A stretch of DNA of 49,433 bases from Bradyrhizobium sp. NAS80.1 (GTDB taxonomy: Bacteria > Pseudomonadota > Alphaproteobacteria > Rhizobiales > Xanthobacteraceae), in NCBI RefSeq assembly GCF_001908205.1, contig NZ_LGHL01000059.1:1-49433 (forward strand), in the 5' to 3' direction. The translations under genes and the position numbers were made by a program. Under the pieces are notes generated by a model. The model ran no database searches. It was not told where the DNA came from and saw nothing but the letters and a program-made list of their open reading frames with translations. Below, piece by piece: positions 1 through 7,773 of this stretch. Every line of letters starts with the position of its first letter. Position 1 is the first letter of the stretch.

Positions 1-1
1 A

Positions 2-583
2 CGAATCATCGGTGACCACCGCAAAGCCGCCCGCCCGCTACGGCGCTATTGGAGGGCGCGCGTGCGGACGGCTTTGCTCTACCGAGCTACACCATCACTG
101 GGGACACGACCTGGTCCCATCAGGGACGAGACGCTGGTTGCCCGCCCGCTGGGCCTGTTGCGCATGGTCAACGCTGCCAGTCCCGCCTATCTGGCGCGCT
201 ATGGCGTCCCTCGATCGCTGGAAGATCTCCAGCGTCAGGAACATCGGACAATTCATTTTTCGACGATGCTGGGCGCAAAACCTTATGGATGGGAATATCC
301 GGACGGCGACAGTTACGCGACGCTTCAGTTGCCAGGTGCGCTACACGTCAACAGCGCGCAGACCTACGAAGCCGCTGCCCTCGCCGGGCTTGGCCTGATT
401 CAGGCGCCACTCTTGGGGATTGGCCGATACCTAGAGAGTGGAGCGCTTGTGGAGATCATACCCGATTTTCGTCGCCGGGCGCTCGCCGTGTCCCTCGTCG
501 TAGCACACCGGAGCAATCTGTCGCACCGAGTCCGCGCATTCATGAAATGGATCGAAGATGTGCTGGCGCCGTATCTGGAATAG
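2..583 (+). pseudogene. LysR-family regulator remnant, probably chimeric, cut by the window edge
   Basis: From about base 113 to the stop at 581-583 one frame reads as the substrate-binding half of a LysR-type regulator (GPIRDETLVARPLG, then SLEDL and a C-terminal helix RVRAFMKWIEDVL). Bases of about 50 to 105 read in a different frame like the extreme C-terminus of a LysR protein (ALPSYTITGD, the stretch that normally follows the last beta strand). A C-terminal end therefore lies before a central domain, which is the wrong order for a single intact gene. No helix-turn-helix domain is visible because the window begins here. I infer two degraded LysR copies joined by a deletion. The LysR assignment of the 3' part is solid; the chimera is an interpretation. 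Confidence 0.6.
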
Positions 584-1237
584 CGAGACGAACATCTTCG
601 TCCGGCCCTCGAAATCAACATTCTGAAGTTATGTCTGTCGGTTTGGGAGCGGCTCACTTTGCCCAGGAACAGCGATGATGGGCGCAAACCAGACCCGCCG
701 ATTTGCACACCATTCGACGCTATAGCCCTCCCACCCGTTGAAGGCACTTTACATACTCCGCGGATTACGCGCAGATCGGTTCTGCGAGCTACCCGAGAAC
801 GCGCACATAGAAGAGCCTCCGAGCCAGTGACGAAGGGATCGACAGAGCGGTAGCACGGCAGCGAAAATCGCCGCCCAAACTACGCTGTCGCCGCCGGTTG
901 TCCCCTACTCCCACTCGATTGTCCTGCATCGACCTATCACCATGATTTTTAAAACACAAATCGACGCGGCCACTCCGAAGCGCCGACGACCAGACCGCCA
1001 CAACCTGACCCTTATGAATCCACAGCAATATTTCTTTGGCCACTCCGAGCGCTCGACATCGGCATCTATCGACGGCAATCGCATACTTCAGCTGAACACT
1101 TTCTGCGCTTGCCTCCAAGGCTGCTCAAACTAGGTCGATGCATATTCCGAAAGCAGACATTGCGGCGCTCGCTGCGAAGGTCAGCGAAGGTCAATAGAAG
1201 TGTGAATATGGACGCCATGTGGGCCTGAGAAGGGACA
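584..1237. other. Stretch without a recognisable gene
   Basis: Apart from the guaA-like att copy at 905-921 I see no credible coding region here on either strand. The open frames are short, lack ribosome-binding sites and resemble no family I know. Base composition is less GC-rich than the core genes further right, with AT-rich patches such as around 942-962. This fits decayed DNA inside an integration hotspot. Confidence 0.5.
905..921 (-). other. Putative attachment site, copy of the guaA 3' end (distal)
   Basis: Read on the minus strand, CAATCGAGTGGGAGTAG encodes Ile-Glu-Trp-Glu-stop, the same C-terminus that ends guaA at 14498-14514. The core ACTCCCACTC is identical in all three copies in the window. 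Genomic islands that recombine into the 3' end of guaA are established. The repeat is observed; its role as an att site is inferred. Confidence 0.6.
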
Positions 1238-1242
1238 GTGCG

Positions 1243-1384
1243 CGATTTGGACGACAACGCGCGTCTTGCCGGCGACGCGCCCCTCACTCGGGCAAGGGCC
1301 ATCGCGCTCGATCCTGAGTTCGCCTCAGCCCATGCCATGGCGGCCTGGTGTCATTGCTGGCGCAAGATCAACGGATGGATGATC
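1243..1384 (+). pseudogene. Remnant of a TPR-containing protein (adenylate-cyclase/TPR type)
   Basis: One frame reads like a tetratricopeptide unit: the residues RAIALDPEFASAHAMAAW fit the Ala/Leu/Asp-Pro pattern of a TPR helix pair, followed by a Trp-rich tail. Such units occur at the C-terminus of class III adenylate cyclase fusions in Bradyrhizobiaceae. There is no start signal and the frame runs into an AraC-like fragment in another frame. I treat it as a relic, not a gene. Confidence 0.4.
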
Positions 1385-1562
1385 GATCAGTCGGTTGAGA
1401 TCGAACCGGCTGGAGCGAGCGATGCAGATGCTGCGCGAGACGGAAGCGTCGGTCGTGACGATCGCCGCTGCGCTTGGCTACGCCTCCTAGACTGCTTTTG
1501 CGGCCGCATTCAAACGGCTGACCGGCGATATCCCGACCGATTGGCGTCGCCCCACGCGTTAA
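1383..1562 (+). pseudogene. AraC-family regulator C-terminal fragment with internal stop
   Basis: The frame beginning at 1383 reads as the second helix-turn-helix of an AraC-type regulator: RLERAMQMLRE, then VVTIAAALGYAS, then TAFAAAFKRLTGDIP, ending at the TAA at 1560-1562. A TAG at 1488-1490 interrupts the recognition helix exactly where the family has a Gln, Glu or similar residue, which one C-to-T change of CAG would explain. The N-terminal effector domain and the first HTH are missing. The fragment lies directly upstream of the metallo-hydrolase gene and may be the remains of its regulator, which is inference. Confidence 0.65.
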
Positions 1563-1657
1563 CAGCAATCGCTCTGCAATGGCCGCAATGGCGCTGGGGC
1601 ACCGGGGCACCAGACTCGCTAGCTGAGCACCGTGCCCATGCCAACACAGGAGAAACA

Positions 1658-2723
1658 ATGGCCTGGAACGTTCCAATGAATTCCTCGATTTCAAGCGCGC
1701 TGGCGATTGTGCTTGGTCTCGGGCTGGCGTCCGGGAATGGTGCGTGGGCGCAATCAGCGGCGGCGCCCGGAGAAGCGGGTGCAGCCTACCAGGAGATGCC
1801 GGCGATCGCCCCGATCGGCGTCCGCGTGGACCGGTATCTGCCGCTCCCAAACTCCGCGGCAGTGCCGCCGGTGGATCCCGCCAAAGGGTACCGCCTCCAG
1901 CAGCTGGGCGATGGTCTCTACATGGTGACCGACAATGCATACCAGTCGATGTTCCTGGTCTACGACAAGGGTGTCGTGGTGGTGGATGCGCCGCCCAGCT
2001 ATTCAGCACATCTGAAGCAGGCGATCGCGGACGTGACGGATCGGCCGATCACCCATTTGATCTACAGCCATGCTCATATCGACCATATCGGCGGCGCGGC
2101 ATATCTGGGGGGCACCCCATCGTCATCGCTCAGGAGGAAACACGACGCCTGCTCGTTCGAGCAAATGATCCGAAGCGGCCCGTGCCCGCGATCACGTTCA
2201 AGGATCGATACACGCTAAAGGTTGGCAGCCAGGTCTTGGAGCTCAGCTATCACGGTGTCGCCCACGAGCCCGGCAACATCTTCATCTGGGCGCCGGCGCA
2301 GAAGGTGCTGATGGTGGTCGATATCGTCTTCCCGGGTTGGATGGCGTGGTCGGGCTTCGCCGACGCACAGGATGTGCCTGGCTATTTCGAGCAGGTTGCC
2401 GAGATCGACAAGATTCCGTTCAAGACCTTGGTCAGTGGGCACGTGGACCGCGTCGGGACCCACGCTGACGTGCGCGAACAGCTCGAATTCATGAATGACG
2501 TCAAGTCGGCCACCAGGACGGCGCTTCAGACCACCCCCCGTTCGTCGGGATGGCTGATGCAGACAAGGCCAACCCCTGGGCAGTGGCTGACAACTACATC
2601 GACCGCGTGGTGGTCAAGTGCGTCAACGCGGTGACGCCCAAATGGCAGTCGCGCCTGGCGGCGTACGACGTTTTCATCTGGTCTCAGTGCTTCGCCATGC
2701 AGCAGAGCCTTCGGATCGACTGA
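1658..2723 (+). pseudogene. Secreted metallo-beta-lactamase-fold hydrolase, two frameshifts
   Basis: Three consecutive frames together make one protein of about 355 residues. It starts at ATG 1658 behind AGGAG (1648-1652). A signal peptide ends near AWA-QS (about residue 31). The metal-binding motif HAHIDH follows, then in the second frame YHGVAHEPGN, the Asp-containing VVDIVFPGW and SGHVDR, and in the third frame a C-terminal domain ending at TGA 2721-2723. The first shift falls in a G6 run (2107-2112) and the second in a C6 run (2534-2539). One added base in each run would restore the frame. It is either a decaying gene or a product of homopolymer sequencing errors. Substrate unknown; periplasmic location is inferred from the signal peptide. 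Confidence 0.75.
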
Positions 2724-2863
2724 ACGCTCGTTCCAGGTGCGCGTTCGACACCACTGCTCGAGTGTCCAGAAGATCGTTGAACCGGCGCGCGAGGCGTGCG
2801 CCGGCGTTGGGTTCGAGCACCGTTATACCGCCCGCTGACTGGGCGTTGGAAAAGGAGGATGAC

Positions 2864-3643
2864 ATGGATATCGGGTTGAAGGGACGGCAGGCAGTAGTCT
2901 GCGCGTCGAGCCGGGGGCTCGGGCGGGCCTGTGCGCTGGAACTGGCGCGGGCCGGTTGCAGGGTGGTGGTTAACGGCCGCGACCAGGCGACGCTGGAGCG
3001 GACCGTCGACGAGATCCGGACCGAGACCGGGGCGGAGGTGGTCGCCGTCGTCGGCGACGTCACCACCCGCGCTGGCCAGGATGCGCTGATGCAGGCCGCG
3101 CCCCAGGTCGACATCCTGGTTAACAACAATGGTGGCCCGCCGCTCTGCGACTTCCGCGAGATCGATCGCGAGGCACTGCTGGCCGGCGTGGTCGGCAACA
3201 TGGCGGCGCCGATCGAGTTGGTGCAGCGGGTGATCGACGGCATGGTCGAGCGGCGCTTCGGTCGCATCGTCAACATCACCTCGGCCTCGGTGAAGATGCC
3301 GATAGCAAGGCTCGACCTGTCTAGCGGCGCCCGGGCCGGGCTGACCGGCTTCCTTGCCGGCGTGGCGCGGTCGGTGGCGCATGCCAACGTCACCATCAAC
3401 TTCCTGCTGCCAGGGGCGTTCGAAACACGCCGGCGCCGCTCGAACGAGCAGGCAGCAGCCGAACGGCGCGGTGTTCCGATCGAGACCGTGCGGCAGGAGA
3501 GCCAAGCCGACATTCCCGCCGGGCGCTTCGGCGACGCCTCCGAATTCGGTGCTGCCTGCGCCTTTCTGTGCTCGGCCCAGGCCGGCTACATCACCGGGCA
3601 GAGCCTCCTGATCGATGGCGGCGCCTACCGCGGGATTTTGTAG
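2864..3643 (+). CDS. Short-chain dehydrogenase/reductase lacking the catalytic Tyr and Lys
   Basis: This 259-residue protein has the SDR Rossmann fold: an Ala-rich variant of the nucleotide loop (ASSRGLG, residues 14-20), NNNGG (87-91) and a conserved Ser near 140. Where classical SDRs have Tyr-x-x-x-Lys it has Ser153 and Arg157 within LSSGARAG, so the usual proton relay is missing. I recall this variant from a subset of 3-oxoacyl-reductase-like SDRs. The start is chosen at ATG 2864 because AAAGGAGGA lies just before it. The gene follows the broken metallo-hydrolase by 140 bases and is the last gene before the second att-like copy. Substrate unknown. Confidence 0.8.
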   Translation: MDIGLKGRQAVVCASSRGLGRACALELARAGCRVVVNGRDQATLERTVDEIRTETGAEVVAVVGDVTTRAGQDALMQAAPQVDILVNNNGGPPLCDFREIDREALLAGVVGNMAAPIELVQRVIDGMVERRFGRIVNITSASVKMPIARLDLSSGARAGLTGFLAGVARSVAHANVTINFLLPGAFETRRRRSNEQAAAERRGVPIETVRQESQADIPAGRFGDASEFGAACAFLCSAQAGYITGQSLLIDGGAYRGIL

Positions 3644-3939
3644 AGTCAGACAGAGCGCCGCATCGTCCAGTGCCGGTGCGAGGCGCTTGCCTCGGCCGAC
3701 CCAGAGTAGGTGACGAAGCTGTAGAGCGGCAAGCGACCTTGGAACGATGCGACACTGTATGGGCTTGCACATGTAGTAACGGAGAACGGAATCGAGCGAT
3801 ACGTAACGGTCCGCGTACGACGCCCCCCTACTCCCACTCTATCATTTCAAACAACGTTTCGTTGTTGATTTACAAGCACAAATTTTTCAAGTCTGACGGA
3901 CAAATGCCGACGGTATGCCCGCCGCAATTTCCCGGTCTT
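3644..3939. other. Intergenic stretch around the internal att copy
   Basis: No gene is seen. It contains the att-like copy at 3828-3844 and, just after it, the perfect inverted repeat AACAACG-TTT-CGTTGTT (about 3850-3866) in unusually AT-rich sequence. Such a repeat next to an attachment core could be an integrase arm site, but that is a guess. Confidence 0.4.
3828..3844 (-). other. Putative attachment site, internal copy of the guaA 3' end
   Basis: The minus strand reads ATA GAG TGG GAG TAG, again Ile-Glu-Trp-Glu-stop, with the invariant core ACTCCCACTC. The flanks differ from the other two copies, as expected for junctions between different elements. It splits the guaA-proximal region into a 2.9 kb and a 10.7 kb segment. 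Confidence 0.55.
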
Positions 3940-4035
3940 GAATTCACAGAAAAAGTTGCTCCTCACGAAGCACTGGCAATTCCGCGACCTATCGAGGTCT
4001 ATCGACTGGATGGCGCGCCGCGTGCGCAATCAAGA
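3940..4035 (+). pseudogene. Possible remnant of a class III adenylate/guanylate cyclase
   Basis: One frame contains PRPIEVYRLDGAP preceded by acidic and aromatic residues. This resembles the segment that ends the cyclase catalytic domain in cyclase-ATPase-TPR fusions (consensus like GxxEPVEVYRxxG). It is short, has no start and no continuing domain. Together with the TPR relic at 1243 it may come from the same type of gene. Low confidence. Confidence 0.3.
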
Positions 4036-4200
4036 CCGACACCGCCCGCACTGGTAGATACCGTCAGCGATCAGGGAGAGATCTTTGGTTCCGGCGCTGC
4101 TCCTCCCGCTGAGGTGCGGCAGCCATACAGGTCCGCTCCGCATTCAAAAGCCGCCCTCTCCGTCAGTTCGGTTCGTGCCCCAAAGCGGTCACTTGATTTA

Positions 4201-4216
4201 ACGACCATTTGGTCTA
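4201..4216. promoter_or_regulatory. Operator in front of the TetR gene (NemR-box-like)
   Basis: GACCA-TT-TGGTC (4203-4214) is a perfect inverted repeat just upstream of the TetR start at 4227. On the minus strand the site reads TAGACCAAATGGTC, which shares TAGACC with the site before the EamA gene and with the known E. coli NemR box (TAGACCGACTAGTCTA). Autoregulation is inferred. Confidence 0.55.
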
Positions 4217-4226
4217 TATTTCTCCA

Positions 4227-4841
4227 ATGAGCAACCGAACCTCAGTGCCGTTGCCCCGCGGCCGCCCGCGCAGTTTCGATGCCGAAGCCGCTGTCGAACG
4301 CGCGATGGGTGTGTTCTGGTCGCGTGGCTATCATGCCACGGCTCTGCCAGACCTTCTTCGTGCGACGAAGCTTTCGCGTGGCAGCCTTTATGCTGCTTTC
4401 GGTGACAAGCACTCGCTCTTCCTGCGCGCGCTCGATTGTTACATTGCCGATGCCGTGACACGGATGGATATCGAGCTTGACCCTCGCAAGGAGCCGGTGG
4501 ACGGCCTGCGGGCCTACCTTGCTGGATATGTTGACCGCGCGAGCGGCGCCCACGGTCGGCGCGGATGTCTGGTGATTGCCACAACAATGGAACTGGCCGG
4601 GCGTGATGCTGATGTTAATCGTCGCATCGCGAGCTTTTTCAAAGTCATGGAGGCGCGGGTGGCGGATGCACTTTCCCGTGCGAAGGCGGCGGGCAAGTTA
4701 GCCGACGGTGTCGACCCTGCAAATGCTGCCCGCATTCTCGTCTGTTTCGTTGAAGGGCTGCGAGTGATCAGCAAAACGGCGCCGACGGGGACCATAACCC
4801 AAGCCGCGGCTGACGCTCTGCTCGATCGTTTCATCAGGTAA
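4227..4841 (+). CDS. TetR-family transcriptional regulator
   Basis: The protein has 204 residues. An N-terminal helix-turn-helix (about residues 38-57, with LSRGSLYAAFGDKHSLF) is the typical TetR DNA-binding unit, followed by an all-helical ligand domain. A conserved Cys in RRGCL (residue 114) matches the position of the redox-sensing Cys in NemR-like repressors, so it may sense electrophiles or oxidants. The start at 4227 is chosen because it lies right after the operator; an upstream ATG at 4209 would place the operator inside the coding sequence. The next gene, an EamA-type transporter 73 bases downstream, has a matching operator and is the likely target. Confidence 0.85.
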   Translation: MSNRTSVPLPRGRPRSFDAEAAVERAMGVFWSRGYHATALPDLLRATKLSRGSLYAAFGDKHSLFLRALDCYIADAVTRMDIELDPRKEPVDGLRAYLAGYVDRASGAHGRRGCLVIATTMELAGRDADVNRRIASFFKVMEARVADALSRAKAAGKLADGVDPANAARILVCFVEGLRVISKTAPTGTITQAAADALLDRFIR

Positions 4842-4881
4842 GCAAACCCGGGCCCTTCCTCACGGTCGGCGCGCCGATATC

Positions 4882-4897
4882 TAGACCGATCAGTCTT
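4882..4897. promoter_or_regulatory. Second NemR-box-like operator, before the EamA transporter
   Basis: TAGACCGATCAGTCTT lies 17 bases upstream of the transporter start and closely resembles the E. coli NemR box TAGACCGACTAGTCTA. It overlaps the region just before the ribosome-binding site AAGGAGAG (about 4900-4906). It supports control of the transporter by the TetR protein encoded at 4227. Confidence 0.55.
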
Positions 4898-4914
4898 TAA
4901 AGGAGAGTACACCC

Positions 4915-5775
4915 ATGTCCGCGATCCAGATTGTTTGCGCGGTGGCCGTTCCTTTGCTCTGGGGTTATCAGTTCGTGGTCATCAAACTGGGCGTTGCAGA
5001 GTTTCCGCCGTTCTTCTTCCTTGCGCTGCGTTTCCTCGCCACCGCGCTCCTGCTTATTCCGTTCGTCAAAAAGCCCACGCGTGAACAGTTGCGTCCTATC
5101 GCAGCTATCTCGCTTTTTCTCGGTGGACTGAACTTCGGGCTCTTCTACGTTGGTCTTGGGCTCGGCTCGGGAAGCACGACGGCTGTCGCATATCTACTCT
5201 CCACGCCCTTCACGGTGCTGTTGGCCTGGCCGCTGCTGGCGGAGAGGCCGTCTCTCACTACCGTCTCAGGAGTAGCGCTTGCATTCGCCGGCGTCTTTGT
5301 GTTGAGGGCGGAGCCCGGCCTGTCGTCAAACGGGCTACCACTACTGCTGGTGATCGGAGCTGCCTTCGCGTTCGCGGTATCCAACGTCTTGACGAAACGC
5401 TACGGCCCTTTTGACCCCTTGATGTTGATGGGTTGGTCGTCGCTGTTCACGGTGCCGCAGGTGATGTTGATGTCGTTGCTCCTTGAACATGGACAACTGG
5501 CGAGACTCGTTGCTGCGGATGAACGTGGCTGGCTGGCACTCGCCTACACAATTTTTATCGGAGGAATTGTTGGATTTGGCCTTTGGTTCTGGCTGATCGC
5601 TCGCTGCTCTATAGGGCGCGTTGCCCCGTTCGGCCTACTGCTGCCGGTGTTCGCCTTGATGTCGAGCGCGGTATTTCTTGGCGAGCCGATGACTCCGAAG
5701 TTGATTATTGGTGCGCTCCTAGCGATCTCTGGTGTTGCCTTGACACAGTTTAGGCCGAGCGCTCGACCGGTTTGA
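4915..5775 (+). CDS. EamA/DMT-family exporter
   Basis: This 286-residue inner-membrane protein has about ten hydrophobic helices in two homologous halves. It starts with the characteristic WGYQFVVIK first helix and contains the second-half LLGEPMTP-like element (FLGEPMTPKLIIG). EamA-type transporters export metabolites such as amino acids or small organic compounds; the substrate here cannot be read. A good ribosome-binding site (AAAGGAGA) lies before ATG 4915. It is probably controlled by the adjacent TetR through the operator at 4882. It converges with the LysR pseudogene, whose 3' end is 32 bases away. Confidence 0.88.
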   Translation: MSAIQIVCAVAVPLLWGYQFVVIKLGVAEFPPFFFLALRFLATALLLIPFVKKPTREQLRPIAAISLFLGGLNFGLFYVGLGLGSGSTTAVAYLLSTPFTVLLAWPLLAERPSLTTVSGVALAFAGVFVLRAEPGLSSNGLPLLLVIGAAFAFAVSNVLTKRYGPFDPLMLMGWSSLFTVPQVMLMSLLLEHGQLARLVAADERGWLALAYTIFIGGIVGFGLWFWLIARCSIGRVAPFGLLLPVFALMSSAVFLGEPMTPKLIIGALLAISGVALTQFRPSARPV

Positions 5776-5807
5776 ATCCGAAAGCTGCGTCGTAGCGCTG
5801 CCGCGCG

Positions 5808-6703
5808 TCAGTCGCGCGATATGGACAGTCCCGCCAGAAGCGGTGCGTACGCTGCGAGCCTGCGGGATACGAACTCGGTGAAGAGCCGCACGCGCTTCGT
5901 CTTGCGTGTCTCCCCCTGGGTGAGAAGCCAGAGCGTTCCGTACATGTGCAGGTCGGTGCCCGGCACCCTCACCAGGTGGGGGTCGGCATCGCCAATGAAG
6001 CACGGCAGTGTCGTCATTCCGATCCCTTGCCGTGCAGCAACAATCTGCGCCTCGGCGTCCCTGGTCCTGAACGGAACCCCCGTGGTGCGCACTTCACCCT
6101 CGCTGGCCCAATCCGGAATTCCATGCATGCTGATGACGATCCACCGGATGGGATCAGGCGCGCCCGCACGCCACGCGGCCAGTCGATCGCGGGACATGTA
6201 GACGCCGCCGAACACCTCCGGCCCCTTCATGCCGTGAAGATTGAGCGGCATGGTCTTGCGGTCGTAGAGACGCGGATCGCGACGTCGGCCTCTCGGTTGG
6301 TCAGATTTGCCAGCTCGCCGGATGACAGGATTTCCATCTCGATGTCCGGATGCAGACGCACGAAATCGGCGAAGTCCGGCATGAGCAGGTGTGCCGCAAG
6401 GGGTGGTGCCAGCGTCACCCGCAGACGCCCACGCACGCTCTGGTCGCGCCCGAACACCCGCGTCTCCAGCAGATGCGACGACGCTTCCATCTGGTCCGCG
6501 AACTCGAGGACCTCTTCGCCCGCAGCCGTCAGGCGGTAGCCCGAAGGCAGCTTTTCGAACATGTGCACCCCGAGGCGTTCCTCGAGCTGGGCGATGCGTC
6601 GCAGCACGGTCGAGTGGTTCACACCGAGGCGCTCGGCGGCAGCCCGCACCGAGCCTCCGCGTGCGACGGCTAGAAAGTGGCGAACGTCATCCCAGTCAAT
6701 CAT
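5808..6703 (-). pseudogene. LysR-family regulator with a frameshift
   Basis: The N-terminal part (start at 6703, MIDWDDVRHFLAVARGG) carries a clear LysR winged helix with VRAAAERLGVNHSTVLRRI and the first half of the sensor domain up to READVAIRV. The reading frame then breaks at about 6267-6268. Loss of one base lets the rest continue as YDRKTMPLNLHGMKG in the next frame to the stop at 5808. The reassembled protein is about 298 residues, normal for LysR. The break is not in a long homopolymer, so genuine decay is plausible. It is divergent from the short-chain dehydrogenase cluster starting at 6995 and would be its natural regulator. Confidence 0.75.
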
Positions 6704-6994
6704 GGTGCAATCCGGCACCGCCGCGGTGCCCCTTCCAAAGCTCGTATCCGACACATCGAGCAGCATCTCGTATGTGGGTAGCACGGGCGGTAATCATAGC
6801 CGACGCCGACAAACGCGGCCCAATTCCGAACGGCGGACACCGATCGTCGCGACTGGCGTCAATCGTCCAGCCGGATCGATTTCGCACCACCGATGTGCGC
6901 GCTTCCGCACTCCACACCTGACGCCGGCGGACCTACGTCGAGGGCCTCGGGGACTTCCCCGAATGACCAAAGGCGGAGCCTGAAAGGAGAAGTC

Positions 6995-7729
6995 GTGGGT
7001 AAGCTTGAAGGTAAGGTTGCAGTCATCACGGGCGGATCGAGCGGGATGGCGCTGGCGAGCGCCAAGCGATTCGTCGAAGAAGGCGCATATGTTTTCATCA
7101 CGGGCCGGAGGCAGGAGGTGCTCGACGAGGCCGTCGAGCAGATCGGCCGGAACGTGACTGGCGTGCGCGGCGACGCGTCCAATCTCGACGACCTCGACCG
7201 CCTGTTCGACACGGTCAAGCGGCAAAAGGGCAAGATCGACGTCCTCTACGCGAGCGCCGGCATGGGCGAGTTCGTCCCATTGGGCGAGATTACGGAGCAG
7301 CACTTCGATGCGGCCTTCGGCCTGAATGTACGCGGCACGTTGTTTACGGTCCAGAAGGCGTTGCCGCTGTTCAACGATGGCGGATCGATCTTCATGACCG
7401 GGTCCGTTGCTTCGATGAAAGGTTACTCTGGTTTCAGCGTGTACGCGGCGAGCAAGGCGGCGCTGCGCGCATTCGCACGCGGGTGGCTCAACGAACTGAA
7501 GGGCAGGAATATCCGGGTGAACGTGCTGCACCCGGGGCCGATCGCCACACCGACCCAGGACCTCGTCCTCGACGAGGAGGGGAAGCGGTTTTTCGAATCG
7601 CAGATCCCGCCGGGAAAGATGGGGCGTCCTGAGGAAATTGCGACGGTCGCGCTGTTTCTTGCTTCAGACGATTCGCGCTTCGTGAACGGGGTGGAGTTGG
7701 CTGTCGACGGCGGCCTGTCGGCCATCTGA
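6995..7729 (+). CDS. Short-chain dehydrogenase/reductase (first of a tandem pair)
   Basis: The 244-residue SDR starts at GTG 6995 behind AAAGGAGAA (6983-6991); an in-frame ATG at 6893 would add a low-complexity extension and has no ribosome-binding site. The catalytic Ser137, Tyr150 and Lys154 (YAASK) are present. The dinucleotide loop is atypical: GGSSGMA (13-19) instead of GxxxGIG. The NAG motif is SAG. It is clearly paralogous to the next gene (shared KLEGKVAVI start, GRR at about 37, LDDLD and YAA[ST]KAALR). It is divergent from the frameshifted LysR. NAD(P)-dependent oxidoreduction is expected; substrate unknown. Confidence 0.88.
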   Translation: MGKLEGKVAVITGGSSGMALASAKRFVEEGAYVFITGRRQEVLDEAVEQIGRNVTGVRGDASNLDDLDRLFDTVKRQKGKIDVLYASAGMGEFVPLGEITEQHFDAAFGLNVRGTLFTVQKALPLFNDGGSIFMTGSVASMKGYSGFSVYAASKAALRAFARGWLNELKGRNIRVNVLHPGPIATPTQDLVLDEEGKRFFESQIPPGKMGRPEEIATVALFLASDDSRFVNGVELAVDGGLSAI

Positions 7730-7773
7730 AATCGCGCCGGTCGCCGCGCAGCGAAGCATCTAAGGGAAGCAGC

